Assembly (NCBI RefSeq): GCF_037023735.1
Contig: NZ_CP146069.1
Span: 1,715,501-1,779,500, forward strand
Direction: 5' to 3'
Source: Roseovarius sp. S88
GTDB taxonomy: Bacteria > Pseudomonadota > Alphaproteobacteria > Rhodobacterales > Rhodobacteraceae
Length of the DNA stretch: 64,000 nt
Under the pieces are notes generated by a model. The model was not told the DNA's origin and did not search any database. It saw only the letters and a list, made by a program, of their open reading frames with translations. Below, piece by piece: positions 17,496 to 26,999 of the stretch. Every line of letters begins with the position of its first letter. Position 1 is the first letter of the stretch. Both the position numbers and the translations under genes were made by a program.

Positions 17496-19268
17496 ATGCT
17501 CGACAGTCCTCTTGCCAAGATCGAAAACCTGCAAGTGCGCTTTGCGACGAGGCAGGGTGTTGTTAAGGGGGTGGAGGATGTCTCCTTCGATATTTTCCCG
17601 GGCAAGACGCTCTGCATCGTCGGTGAATCCGGCTCAGGCAAATCGGTCTCGGCGCTTTCGCTGATGCGGCTGGTCGAGTTTGGTGGCGGAGAAATCACAG
17701 GCGGGCGGGTTCTGTTTGAGGCTGAAGGCGCAGCGCGGGACTTGACGCAAGCCGCTGCTGACACCATGCGCCATCTGCGTGGCAACAACATTGCGATGAT
17801 CTTTCAGGAGCCGATGACCGCCCTCAACCCAGTGTTTACGGTGGAACGGCAACTCACCGAAGGTTTGCGGCAGCATCAAGGCGTGAGCCGCAAAGCCGCG
17901 CGTGACCGAGCGCTGGAATTGTTGCAGCAAGTGCGATTGCCAGAGCCGGAGCGGCGTCTGCGGCAATATCCGCATGAGCTTTCGGGTGGGATGCGCCAAC
18001 GGGTGGTGATTGCCATGGCGCTGGCCTGTCGGCCCAAGCTGCTCATCGCGGATGAGCCGACCACGGCGCTTGATGTGACCACGCAGGCCGAGATCCTGGC
18101 GCTGATCAACCGGCTCAAGGTAGAAACCAACGCGGCGGTTCTGTTTATCACACATGACATGGCAGTGGTGGCCCAAGTGGCGGATCGTGTGGTGGTCATG
18201 CAGGATGGGCGCAAGGTTGAGGACGGTCCGGTCAACGACATCTTTGAGCGACCTAAAGCGGCCTACACCAAGGCGCTGCTCAAGGCTGTTCCGCGTCTGG
18301 GGCAGGGGAGTACTGTCTCAAAGGTCACAGATTCAGGTCCGCCGTTGCTTGAGGTCAAAAACCTCACCACCCGCTTTGCCGTGAAGGGGGGTATGCTGCG
18401 CCGCACGGTGGCTGAACTGCACGCGGTCGAGGACGTGTCTTTCTCGTTGCAACCGGGGCGCACACTGGCGCTGGTCGGCGAGTCGGGCAGTGGGAAATCC
18501 ACTGTAGGCCGGTCCATCCTGCGGCTGGTGGAGCCGACATCCGGCGCGGTGCAGTTCGATGGGCAGGATATTCTGGCGCTGGATGCGCCGGGCCTGCGCG
18601 CGGCGCGAGCAGGCATGCAGATGATCTTTCAGGACCCTTATGCCAGCCTCAACCCGCAGCGCCGCGTGGCAGATCAGGTGGCCGAGCCGCTGTGGAACTA
18701 CGCGCCCATGCCACGTCAAGACACGGAGGCCCGTGTTGCAGAGCTGTTTGACCGGGTGCACCTTCCGCGAGACCTTTTGCAGCGCTATCCGCATGAGCTT
18801 TCCGGAGGGCAACGTCAACGGGTCGCGATTGCACGTGCCTTGGCGTTGAACCCCAAGCTGATTGTGGCGGATGAGGCCGTCAGTGCCCTGGATGTCAGTG
18901 TGCAGGCTGAAATCCTGAGCCTTTTTCGGGACTTGCAGGCGGATATGGGGCTGTCCTATCTCTTCATCAGTCACGACATGGCCGTGGTGGAGCAGATGAG
19001 CCATGAGATTGCGGTCATGTATCTGGGGCGCATCGTCGAGCGTGGACCCCGCGACGCGGTGCTGCGCGATCCTCGTCATAGCTATACCAAAGCCTTGTTG
19101 AGCGCTGTGCCGGTCCCGGATCCAAAGCGGCGCATCACAGACGATGAGTTGAATTTCAAACCAAATCCCTCTCCTATACACAAGATCGGACATGATCCCG
19201 GCCCTTCGATTTACGAAGAGGTGACACCGGGGCATCATGTGCTGATCTCTGACAGCGGATATGACTGA
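17496..19268 (+). CDS. Oligopeptide ABC transporter, fused double ATPase
   Basis: A 590-residue protein with two complete ABC ATPase domains in tandem: Walker A GESGSGKSVS with signature LSGGMRQR, then GESGSGKSTVG with LSGGQRQR. Each half ends in the oligopeptide-type C-terminal extension (second half DPRHSYTKALLSAVPVPDP). It is a DppD-DppF / GsiA-like fusion and powers the permeases at 20556-22455, although they are encoded on the opposite strand. The start has a poor ribosome site. The gene is followed 11 bases later by the M20 hydrolase gene. Confidence 0.93.
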   Translation: MLDSPLAKIENLQVRFATRQGVVKGVEDVSFDIFPGKTLCIVGESGSGKSVSALSLMRLVEFGGGEITGGRVLFEAEGAARDLTQAAADTMRHLRGNNIAMIFQEPMTALNPVFTVERQLTEGLRQHQGVSRKAARDRALELLQQVRLPEPERRLRQYPHELSGGMRQRVVIAMALACRPKLLIADEPTTALDVTTQAEILALINRLKVETNAAVLFITHDMAVVAQVADRVVVMQDGRKVEDGPVNDIFERPKAAYTKALLKAVPRLGQGSTVSKVTDSGPPLLEVKNLTTRFAVKGGMLRRTVAELHAVEDVSFSLQPGRTLALVGESGSGKSTVGRSILRLVEPTSGAVQFDGQDILALDAPGLRAARAGMQMIFQDPYASLNPQRRVADQVAEPLWNYAPMPRQDTEARVAELFDRVHLPRDLLQRYPHELSGGQRQRVAIARALALNPKLIVADEAVSALDVSVQAEILSLFRDLQADMGLSYLFISHDMAVVEQMSHEIAVMYLGRIVERGPRDAVLRDPRHSYTKALLSAVPVPDPKRRITDDELNFKPNPSPIHKIGHDPGPSIYEEVTPGHHVLISDSGYD

Positions 19269-19279
19269 AAGGACGCCCC

Positions 19280-20443
19280 ATGCCCGTGAAAAACCGCTTT
19301 GCTGACCTGCAGGATGAAATCACCGCCTGGCGACGGGATATTCATGCAAATCCTGAGCTGATGTTTGACACGCATCGCACCAGCGCTTTGGTCGAGGAAA
19401 AGCTCAAAGACTTTGGCTGTGACGAGGTGGTGACTGGCGTTGGCCGCACCGGTGTGGTGGGCGTGATCAAGGGGCGCGAAAGCGGATCGGGCAAGGTTGT
19501 TGGTTTGCGTGCTGATATGGACGCACTGCCAATTCATGAGCAGACGGGATTGGACTATGCCTCTAAAACCGACGGCAAGATGCATGCCTGCGGGCATGAC
19601 GGGCACACCGCGATGCTCTTGGGGGCGGCGAAGTACCTGGCGGAGACGCGAAATTTCAACGGCACGGCGGTGGTGATCTTTCAACCTGCCGAAGAGGGCG
19701 GCGGCGGCGGGCGCGAGATGTGCGAAGACGGATTGATGGACCGGTTTGGCATTCAGGAAGTTTACGGCATGCACAACTGGCCCGGCGTGCCGGAAGGGAC
19801 GTTTGCCATTCGGCCGGGGCCGTTTTTCGCCGCCACCGACAAGTTTGATATCGTTGTGGACGGCAAAGGCGGACATGCCGCCAAACCGCAGGAGACGGTG
19901 GATCCTGTGGTGATGACCGCGCAACTGGTCAGCGCACTGCAGACCATTGTGAGCCGTAACGCTGATCCGATTGAGAACGCCGTGGTGTCGGTGACGTCGA
20001 TGGAAACCTCGTCCAAAACCTTCAACGTCATTCCGTCACAGGTCACGCTGATGGGAACAGTGCGCACGCTCAGTCCGGCCATCCGCGACCTGACCGAGCG
20101 CCGCATGCGCGCGCTGTGTGAAAACATCGGCGAGGCCTTTGGCGGCACGATCACGCTGGAATACGAGCGCAACTATCCGGTGATGGCCAACCATGCCGAG
20201 CAGACCACCTTCGCCGCTGAAGCCGCAAGGGCGGTGACAGGAAAATGCGAAGACGCGCCGCTTGTGATGGGCGGCGAGGATTTTGCCTTCATGCTGGAGG
20301 AGCGACCCGGTGCCTATATCCTGATGGGCAATGGACAGACTGCCCCGGTGCATCACCCAGAATACAATTTCAGCGACGATGCCATCCCCTTTGGCTGCAG
20401 CTGGTGGGCGGAAGTGGTAGAGCAACGGATGCCAGCTGGCTGA
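19280..20443 (+). CDS. M20 family amidohydrolase (hippurate hydrolase-like)
   Basis: A 387-residue metalloenzyme of the M20D aminoacylase / hippurate hydrolase type. Metal-ligand motifs are visible: GLRADMDALPI, CGHDGHTAMLLG, PAEEGGGGG and a C-terminal MGGEDFAF. It removes an acyl group from N-acyl amino acids in the cytoplasm. It follows the ABC ATPase gene by 11 bases with an AAAGGA ribosome site, so the pair is one operon; together they suggest uptake and deacylation of N-acyl peptides or amino acids. Confidence 0.92.
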   Translation: MPVKNRFADLQDEITAWRRDIHANPELMFDTHRTSALVEEKLKDFGCDEVVTGVGRTGVVGVIKGRESGSGKVVGLRADMDALPIHEQTGLDYASKTDGKMHACGHDGHTAMLLGAAKYLAETRNFNGTAVVIFQPAEEGGGGGREMCEDGLMDRFGIQEVYGMHNWPGVPEGTFAIRPGPFFAATDKFDIVVDGKGGHAAKPQETVDPVVMTAQLVSALQTIVSRNADPIENAVVSVTSMETSSKTFNVIPSQVTLMGTVRTLSPAIRDLTERRMRALCENIGEAFGGTITLEYERNYPVMANHAEQTTFAAEAARAVTGKCEDAPLVMGGEDFAFMLEERPGAYILMGNGQTAPVHHPEYNFSDDAIPFGCSWWAEVVEQRMPAG

Positions 20444-20555
20444 CTATATTGAGTGGTTGCGCCACGCTCTTTTTTTGTTTGGATATTTGAAGCAAAAAGA
20501 AAGAGTTAGGGGAAATTTCTTTCTTCTTGCGGTAAATATCCCCGCCGGAGGCATC

Positions 20556-21455
20556 CTACCTTTGCCGCCGGGCGCGCGGATCGAGCCCGTCGCGCAGCCC
20601 GTCGCCCATATAGTTCACGCTCAGCACTGTAAGGGAAATTGCTAGCCCGGGCCAGATCACCCGTTCGGGGTAGTCCTGCAGATACACAGTGGCGTCTTTG
20701 AGAAGCTGACCCCAGGTGGCGAAATCCGGGGGAAAGCCGAAACCGAGGAAGCTGAGCGCGCTTTCGGTTATGATGGCCGTGGCAATGCCGAGGGTGGCAG
20801 AGACCAGTATCGGGGAGAGTACATTGGGCAAGATATGGCGGGTTATCAGCTTGGTGGGGGACGTGCCGATGGAGCGCGCGGCGAGCACGAATTCTCGTTC
20901 TTTCAGGGCAAGGACCTCCCCCCGCACGATCCGTGCCGTGGGCATCCAGCTTGTCAGGCCAATGGCGCCGACAATGAGGATGAACGTCCCGGTTTCCGGG
21001 CCCAGAACGCCGGTCAGGCTTTCGTTGAAGAGCAGCATCATTACCAGAAGCAGCGGCAGGAGCGGCAGGGACAAAAAGAGGTCTGTGAGTCGCATGAGCG
21101 GGCCATCGAGAAGGCGGAACATGCCCGCCAGCACGCCGATGAGGCTGCCAAGGCCGATGGACAGCGCCATGGCCGCCAGGCCGACTGCGATGGAAATCTG
21201 CCCGCCTGCCATCACCCGTGCCAGTGTGTCACGCCCAAGATTGTCGGTGCCAAAAGGATGCGCCCAGCCTGGGCCCTGGTTGCGGGCGCGGATATCGGCA
21301 AAGCCGGGATCAAGCGTCCAGAAGAATGGGCCGAGATAGACCGTCACGATGACGAGGCCAAACACAACGGCACCCAGAAGCGCACCGCGATGTTGGGCAA
21401 AGATGTGCCACACGTCCCGCAATGGGCCGCTTGCGGGTGTCTGATGATCAGTCAT
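20556..21455 (-). CDS. Oligopeptide ABC transporter permease, DppC type
   Basis: A 299-residue permease of the DppC/OppC type with an N-terminal membrane segment, the RDTLARVMAGGQISIAVGLAA motif before the inner-membrane domain and the EAA loop (VLALKEREFVLAARSIGTSP). The start at 21455 overlaps the upstream permease stop by eight bases; a start six codons earlier is less likely. It is the third gene of the binding protein-permease-permease unit and pairs with the ATPase encoded convergently at 17496-19268. Confidence 0.93.
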   Translation of the reverse strand: MTDHQTPASGPLRDVWHIFAQHRGALLGAVVFGLVIVTVYLGPFFWTLDPGFADIRARNQGPGWAHPFGTDNLGRDTLARVMAGGQISIAVGLAAMALSIGLGSLIGVLAGMFRLLDGPLMRLTDLFLSLPLLPLLLVMMLLFNESLTGVLGPETGTFILIVGAIGLTSWMPTARIVRGEVLALKEREFVLAARSIGTSPTKLITRHILPNVLSPILVSATLGIATAIITESALSFLGFGFPPDFATWGQLLKDATVYLQDYPERVIWPGLAISLTVLSVNYMGDGLRDGLDPRARRQR

Positions 21456-22455
21456 AGCGAATCCTCGGGTCAAGCAACCCGTAAAGGATGTCCGCCAGCA
21501 GGTTGGCCAGCACGATCAGGACCGCGAAAATAAAGGTCAGCGTATGCACCGTGGGCAGGTCATTGGCGCGAATGGCGTCAATCAACTGCGCCCCGATGCC
21601 GTTGATGGAAAACACCTGTTCGGTGATGATCGCGCCACCAAAGACCGCAGGCAGGCCAAGCGCGATGACCGTGACCACCGGGATCATCGAGTTGCGCAGC
21701 ACATGCACCAGAACCACCACCACCTCAGAGAGGCCTTTGGCGCGTGCCGTGCGCACATAATCCTGGTTCAGATTGTCCAGCATAGCGGCGCGCATATAGC
21801 GGCTGATCTGGGCTGTCGTCTGCAGGGACAGGACCATCACCGGCAAGACCATCTGGCCCAGCTGCACTTTGAAACTGGCCCAGTCGGTGACCTCGTGGGT
21901 GGTGTCATAGACAAAATCGAACCAGGCGAGCTGTACTGAGAAGAGTGCGATCACCAAAGGACCGCTGAAAAAGGGCGGGATCGAATAGCCAATCATGGTG
22001 ACGAATGTGCCCGCCTGATCAAACACGGAATACTGGCGGTAAGCCGAGTATATCCCGATGGGCAGGGCGATGAGAATGCCCACTACATAGGCCGTGCCCA
22101 CAACCCAGAGCGTCTGGGGCAGGCGTTCTGCCACGACATCCATGACCGGGCCGCGATGCTGCCAGCTGAGCACGCGCAGTTGGCCCTCTGACAGGGACGT
22201 GCCAAACATATGGTCAATGAACACCTGTGGTTCGATCCAGAAAAACTGCACCAGCCATTTGCCGAACCGGATGTGCATTGCCTCGCCAAGACCCAAGGCC
22301 TCGCGCATTTGCGCCTTGACCTCGGGTGGCACTGTCAGTGGTACCTGCGCCATCGGATCACCGGGGGCCAGCTCCAGCAACAAGAAGATAACCAAGGCGA
22401 CGAACAGCAGCATGGGCACTGCCAAGAAGAGTCGACGCAGCGTATAGCTCAGCAT
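21448..22455 (-). CDS. Oligopeptide ABC transporter permease, DppB type
   Basis: A 335-residue permease with the N-terminal LRRLFLAVPMLLFVALVIFLL segment, large periplasmic loop and C-terminal EAA region (DYVRTARAKGLSEV), typical of DppB/OppB partners. It forms the channel with the DppC-type neighbour, which it overlaps, and follows the binding protein gene by 26 bases. Confidence 0.93.
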   Translation of the reverse strand: MLSYTLRRLFLAVPMLLFVALVIFLLLELAPGDPMAQVPLTVPPEVKAQMREALGLGEAMHIRFGKWLVQFFWIEPQVFIDHMFGTSLSEGQLRVLSWQHRGPVMDVVAERLPQTLWVVGTAYVVGILIALPIGIYSAYRQYSVFDQAGTFVTMIGYSIPPFFSGPLVIALFSVQLAWFDFVYDTTHEVTDWASFKVQLGQMVLPVMVLSLQTTAQISRYMRAAMLDNLNQDYVRTARAKGLSEVVVVLVHVLRNSMIPVVTVIALGLPAVFGGAIITEQVFSINGIGAQLIDAIRANDLPTVHTLTFIFAVLIVLANLLADILYGLLDPRIRYD

Positions 22456-22481
22456 TCAACAACTCCGCACACCACGTGCAT

Positions 22482-24188
22482 TCAGTTGCCGTCCTTGCGC
22501 ACCCAATCGGCGGCGTTCCAAAGCTCTGTGTCCCAGGTGTTGATCCGCACACCACCGAGGGAATTGGCATGAGCGGAGACACGGCCGCGATCCACAAGCG
22601 GCAGCAGGACAAACGCGCCGACCAGAGCGTCATTCATGGTTTTGGCCAAGGCGGCGCGCTCTTGCATGGCACCGGTGCGCCGCATTGTGTCGGCGAGCAT
22701 GTCATAGTCTGCGCTACAAAACCGCGAGATATTGCTGCCTTGCCATTGGTTGTCTGGTGCCGGGATCTTGTCGCAGCGCCAGCTTGACATATAAGCCTCG
22801 GGATCGGTGCCATCGAAGCTTCCGGCAAACATCTGCACATCGGCAAAGAACTTTTGAAATGTATCCGGGCTTCCGGGATCGCCGCCGAAAAAGACGCTGG
22901 CATCAATGTTGCGCAACTGTGTGTCGATACCAATCTCGGCCCACCATTGCTTGATCAGAACCTGAAAATCCTGGCGCACGGCATTGGTCGAGGTTTGGAA
23001 CTGAAGGCGCAGCGCGACGCCATCCTTGTCCCGCACCCCGTCGCCATCGCTGTCGATCCAGCCTGCGGCCTCAAGCAAAGCCTGAGCCGCTGCAATATCC
23101 TGCGTCATGCAGGCGTCATTGGCGGTGGAGACATAGATCGCGGGTGCTGGCAGGACGTTGCAGGTGACTCGGCCAGCGGATCCGTAGCCGATCTCGACCA
23201 GAAGCTGGCGGTCAATGGCAAGGCTGAGGGCTTCGCGCACTGCCGGGTCATACAAAAACGGGTGAGGGTGGGCCGTTGTTGAGCGCTCATTCCCAAGTGT
23301 GCTTGAGGGATCGGTGAGATTGAGAACAATCCGCTCCACAACTGTGCCGAAAGCCGAGACAACCTGGCCCTTTCCGGCGGCCTCCATGCGCGTCAGAACT
23401 TCCGGCGACAGTTGCAGGTTCCAACCATAGTCAAACTCACCTGTTTCCAGCACCGCGCTTCCTGCGGTGCTGGCATTGCCACCCCCTTTGATCAGGACGT
23501 TGGCAAAGGCTGGCTTGTCGGGGTCGCGATAATTTGGGTTGGCCGAAAGTTGCACCACGTCATTGGGGCGAAAATCCTCGACCACAAAGGGGCCAGTGCC
23601 GATGGGGGCAAAATTCTCGGCGCTGCATTCCGGGGCGCGGGGGCCGAGACAGTCGGCAAACTGCGCCTTTTGCAGGATGGGGGCCAAGCCGCCGACAAAG
23701 GCGGAGTAGGGGAAGGGCTTGGGGCCTTCAAACCTGACCACTGCGGTCTGTGCATCCGGCGTCTCAATCGCAGTAATGCCACCAAATTTCTCGAATTGTG
23801 CGCATCCGCCGCCGTCGGCTGTACAGTATTCCCATGTGAACTTGATGTCTTCTGAGGTCAGGGGGCTTCCATCTGACCACAATAGGCCTTCGGTGAGGCG
23901 CCAGGTGACCGTAGTCAGATCACTGGACACACCACCGTTTTCGAGTGTCGGGATATCATCCACCAACCAAGGCACCATCGCGCCCGTTTCATCATAGCGC
24001 ACCAGAGGTTCAAGGATCAGGCTGGCGGCCTCGATATCCTTGGAACCGCCCGACAGGTAGGGGTTCAAGATGGATGGCGCTTGCCAATAATAGAGATTGA
24101 GCTGGCCGTCACTGGCCCGGTCGGCATAGGCTGAGGAGGCCAAACACCAAACGGCCCCGGCCCAAAGGGCGTTGCGTCCAAGTACCAT
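22482..24188 (-). CDS. Peptide ABC transporter substrate-binding protein (SBP family 5)
   Basis: A 568-residue periplasmic binding protein of the oligopeptide class. A signal peptide (about residues 1-22, ending AYA) is followed by QLNLYYWQAPSILNPYLSGG and the family segment WRLTEGLLWSDGSPLTSEDIKFTWEY. It is the first gene of the minus-strand transport unit. Length is typical of family 5. The ligand is probably a peptide or acylated peptide given the neighbouring acylase and M20 hydrolase. Confidence 0.92.
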   Translation of the reverse strand: MVLGRNALWAGAVWCLASSAYADRASDGQLNLYYWQAPSILNPYLSGGSKDIEAASLILEPLVRYDETGAMVPWLVDDIPTLENGGVSSDLTTVTWRLTEGLLWSDGSPLTSEDIKFTWEYCTADGGGCAQFEKFGGITAIETPDAQTAVVRFEGPKPFPYSAFVGGLAPILQKAQFADCLGPRAPECSAENFAPIGTGPFVVEDFRPNDVVQLSANPNYRDPDKPAFANVLIKGGGNASTAGSAVLETGEFDYGWNLQLSPEVLTRMEAAGKGQVVSAFGTVVERIVLNLTDPSSTLGNERSTTAHPHPFLYDPAVREALSLAIDRQLLVEIGYGSAGRVTCNVLPAPAIYVSTANDACMTQDIAAAQALLEAAGWIDSDGDGVRDKDGVALRLQFQTSTNAVRQDFQVLIKQWWAEIGIDTQLRNIDASVFFGGDPGSPDTFQKFFADVQMFAGSFDGTDPEAYMSSWRCDKIPAPDNQWQGSNISRFCSADYDMLADTMRRTGAMQERAALAKTMNDALVGAFVLLPLVDRGRVSAHANSLGGVRINTWDTELWNAADWVRKDGN

Positions 24189-24366
24189 TCTGTCTCCCCT
24201 GCTGTGGACGTTTTTTCGTCTCTTCTTTGCTTCGTCGAACTGGTTTGGCCGGTCTTGAGGCCGGATATTCGCGTTGCGTGCCGGAGAGTGGTGAACCGGC
24301 GCTTGCAGCCCTTCGAAGATACCTAAGACGATAGCAAGAACACCGGTTCAATCAATGCGTGTTCGC

Positions 24367-24402
24367 AATAAAAAAGCGCCCCGCTACGAGCTGAGCGCTT
24401 TT
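24367..24402 (-). terminator. Rho-independent terminator of infC
   Basis: On the minus strand AAAAGCGC (plus 24395-24402) pairs with GCGCTTTT (24372-24379), and the T run continues after the stem. It lies 26 bases past the infC stop codon. Confidence 0.85.
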
Positions 24403-24427
24403 GTCGTTCAAAACCAGAGACCTAAGG

Positions 24428-24973
24428 TTATTTCCCGCCAGGCCCGATAATCATAATCATCTGGCGGCCTTCCATTTTGGGCATGTTTTCGATCTTACCG
24501 ATGCCCTCAATGTCCTCGGCAACACGTTCCAGAAGGTCACGGCCCAGGTCCTGGTGAGCCATCTCACGACCCCGGAACCGCAGCGTGACCTTGACCTTGT
24601 CGCCGTTCTCCAGAAAGCGGAACACATTGCGCATTTTCACGTCATAGTCATGCGTGTCGGTGTTGGGCCGAAACTTGACCTCTTTGACCTCGATAACCTT
24701 CTGTTTTTTGCGCGCCTCGGATTCGCGTTTTTGCTGTTCGTACTTGTACTTGCCATAATCCATGATCTTACAGACCGGCGGTTCGGCATTTGGGGAAATT
24801 TCAACCAGATCGAGACCGGCGTCTTCGGCCATCTCCATAGCTCTTTCGGGTGTCACAACCCCTACATTTTCTCCATCAGCGCCGATGAGGCGGATTTCAG
24901 AGGAACGGATGCGGTCGTTGATGCGCGGTCCGGTGTCGCGCGTAGGGGGCGCGTTGTGGGGTCTGCGAGCTAT
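24428..24973 (-). CDS. infC: Translation initiation factor IF-3, apparent AUA start codon
   Basis: A 181-residue IF-3 with the N-domain segment [17 protein letters not shown], the linker region [17 protein letters not shown] and the C-domain [14 protein letters not shown]. No ATG, GTG or TTG exists in frame upstream of the conserved N-terminus; the nearest, a GTG at 24856, would delete the first 39 residues. The codon matching the family start is ATA at 24973, with AAGGA eight bases before it. Non-AUG starts are known for infC in other bacteria and allow IF-3 to limit its own synthesis. A T-run hairpin follows the gene. Confidence 0.92.
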   Translation of the reverse strand: MARRPHNAPPTRDTGPRINDRIRSSEIRLIGADGENVGVVTPERAMEMAEDAGLDLVEISPNAEPPVCKIMDYGKYKYEQQKRESEARKKQKVIEVKEVKFRPNTDTHDYDVKMRNVFRFLENGDKVKVTLRFRGREMAHQDLGRDLLERVAEDIEGIGKIENMPKMEGRQMIMIIGPGGK

Positions 24974-25176
24974 GGCTTTGGTCCTTCTTATCGTCTGACT
25001 TGAAGTGGCAACCTAACGCCGCTGAGGGACTGATTCAAGCGGCAAAATCGGCTGATCTGAGCCGATTGGCACCGAATTTCCCCTTGTACCTTTTCAAGCT
25101 CGGACGCATCTGACAGCTACAGACATCGCAGTTCGCGCATGAGGCGCAAAGACTGCTTTAAAAGGGGATGAAGATT

Positions 25177-26058
25177 ATGAAAAACCTGCTTTGGGTTCTT
25201 GTGGCACTGGTTGTGATTGCCGGAGGGTACATGCTGTTTTCCGGCAAGTCACCGCAGGAGATCGCAAGCGACGTCAGCGAGAATGTGAATGCACCGGAAG
25301 CGCTGGAAAGTGCTGCGGATGCTGCGGGTGAGGCAGTGGAGAACGCGACTGAGGCCGTGACGGAAGCGGCTGAAGGCGCGGTTGAGACCGCTACAGAAGC
25401 TGCAAGTGACGCAGCCGCAGCAACGGAGGAAGCTGTGGAAGGCGCGGCGGAAGGCGCGCAGAACCTTGTTGAAGGGGCAGCAGACACGGCTGGTGAAGTG
25501 GCGGATGCTGCTGCCGATACAGCGCAAGAAGCTGTGGAGACCGTGACGGAGGCTGCCGAAGGTGCTGCGGATGCAGCGGCAGACACCGCCAATCAGGCGG
25601 TTGAAGCCGCCGAAGGTGCGGCAGATGCTGCAGCCGACACCGCAGCAGAAGCAGCTGATGCGGCGACAGACACAGCATCCGAGGCCGCAGATGCGGCAGC
25701 AGATACTGCAAGTGAAGCAGCCGATGCTGCAGCTGACACGGCTGCGGAGGCCGCAGATGCCGCGACTGACACCGCCAGTGAAGCCGCGGAAGAGGCAACG
25801 GAGACCGCCGCGCTGGACACCAACACCGAAGAGGCCGCGTCCTCTACGGCAGACGCCGCTGGTGATGCCACACCAGACATCATGGAGCTTTTGACCGTGG
25901 ACGGCTTTGACCTCGATAAGGTGACAGAGTTCATCGACGGCTCAAACCTGGGCGCGCTGGAAAAAACCGGCCTGACCACAAGCCTCAAGGCGGCGCAGGA
26001 CAATCCCGAGCTGCTGAAATCGGCGCTGGATGCTGTTCGTGAGGCGCTTGGGCTGTAA
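25177..26058 (+). CDS. Membrane-anchored alanine-rich repeat protein
   Basis: A 293-residue product: an N-terminal membrane segment (about 2-21), an alanine-rich region (about 40-215) made of imperfect 11-residue units of the type AADAAADTASE, and a C-terminal domain of about 50 residues (FDLDKVTEFIDGS, LTTSLKAAQDNPELLKSALDAV). The units lack proline and suggest a long amphipathic helix or coiled coil, like 11-mer LEA-type proteins. The ATG at 25177 sits nine bases after AAAAGGGG; the earlier ATG at 25168 is too close to that site. Probably periplasmic; function unknown. Confidence 0.75.
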   Translation: MKNLLWVLVALVVIAGGYMLFSGKSPQEIASDVSENVNAPEALESAADAAGEAVENATEAVTEAAEGAVETATEAASDAAAATEEAVEGAAEGAQNLVEGAADTAGEVADAAADTAQEAVETVTEAAEGAADAAADTANQAVEAAEGAADAAADTAAEAADAATDTASEAADAAADTASEAADAAADTAAEAADAATDTASEAAEEATETAALDTNTEEAASSTADAAGDATPDIMELLTVDGFDLDKVTEFIDGSNLGALEKTGLTTSLKAAQDNPELLKSALDAVREALGL

Positions 26059-26298
26059 GAAACGGCTGATAGCTCTTATGAAAATATTCGGGTCGGATCG
26101 TGTGCTTTGGCGTATGGTCCGGCCCGAAATTCATTTAGGTCTTCTGAAAGTCGCGGCGCTGGCACGGAGGGGCTGCGTCCCTTGAGACCGGGCCTTTGGT
26201 CAGATGGACAGATGTGCTTGTTGAGCTCAAGCCAGCCATCCGATGTTTTCAGTCGGCAATTCTGGGTTCAGAGGTCCGTTAGGCGGGCAAATCGGCCA

Positions 26299-26832
26299 CT
26301 ACCGTACATTTGCGTTATTCTCGAATTCACGGAGAAGTTCTGAGATTTCGGCCAGTTCTTCTGAGCTTAAAACTGACTGTGACACATCATTCTCAAGTTC
26401 TCTCAGGGAGTAATAGTCCCCTTGGTTCGTAATCTTGCGTGATTTTAAGGCCTTATCGGCCACTTTTCGTAGAAGACCTGCTTCGGCATAAAAATCGAAC
26501 CCTACCTCTCCCGGAAAATCTTTTAGAAACTGCCTTGCATCAGCGGTCCATGCCTCATCACCAGAATTCATCATATAGCGCAAGTCACTGGCTGTGTGAG
26601 AGTACCACTGTTGAACTTCTTTGATTACCGCCGCACTGCTGCTGCCTTTTGTTTCGTCAAAGACTTGAAGGAAGAAGGAACTCGGCATTACGACCTGATT
26701 TAGGTCATCTTCGGTGACCACACCTTTGTCGCGATCTATGCATGAAATTTTCCATGAGCGGTAGCACTCCAAACCTTCCAGAAGTCGGACTAACTCGCGT
26801 CTAGCAGTATCTCTGTCGCTTCCCTTAGTCAT
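26299..26832 (-). CDS. Hypothetical orphan protein (177 aa)
   Basis: A soluble 177-residue product with no signal peptide or membrane segment. It has a helical C-terminal half ending in LENDVSQSVLSSEELAEISELLREFENN and a central segment VVMPSSFFLQVFDETKG. Its base composition is more AT-rich than the neighbouring genes, and it is flanked on both sides by non-coding sequence of about 170-240 bases, suggesting recent arrival. No ribosome site stands out. No family recognised; function unknown. Confidence 0.5.
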   Translation of the reverse strand: MTKGSDRDTARRELVRLLEGLECYRSWKISCIDRDKGVVTEDDLNQVVMPSSFFLQVFDETKGSSSAAVIKEVQQWYSHTASDLRYMMNSGDEAWTADARQFLKDFPGEVGFDFYAEAGLLRKVADKALKSRKITNQGDYYSLRELENDVSQSVLSSEELAEISELLREFENNANVR

Positions 26833-26999
26833 TCACCACGGTTACTCAAATTCGCGCAAAGAGGGAAAAGCTAGCGTGTTTACTTTAGCCTCGAAGCTGA
26901 CATCCCACCTAAGCCGTACAAGCGGCCGGTCGCTGGCATGGCCGGGCTGCGCTCTTGAACCCGTGCCCTGGGTGCGATGAACTCAAACCCTCTGATACC

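Noticed and set aside
18333..19238. 301-codon minus-strand ORF inside the ABC ATPase gene
   Set aside because: Antisense of the second ATPase domain.
20463..20545. A/T-rich stems downstream of the M20 hydrolase gene as terminator
   Set aside because: Only a weak AAGAAAGA/TCTTTCTT pairing with a long loop; not strong enough to list as a feature.
25249..26003. Several ORFs opposite or out of frame with the alanine-rich repeat gene, and a CRISPR-like repeat look
   Set aside because: The DNA repeats are codon-level repeats of one protein; there are no fixed-length repeats with unique spacers, so no CRISPR array.
26107..26343. 78-codon plus-strand ORF after the alanine-rich protein
   Set aside because: No ribosome site, Arg/Ser-rich low-quality translation and overlap with the orphan gene's end.
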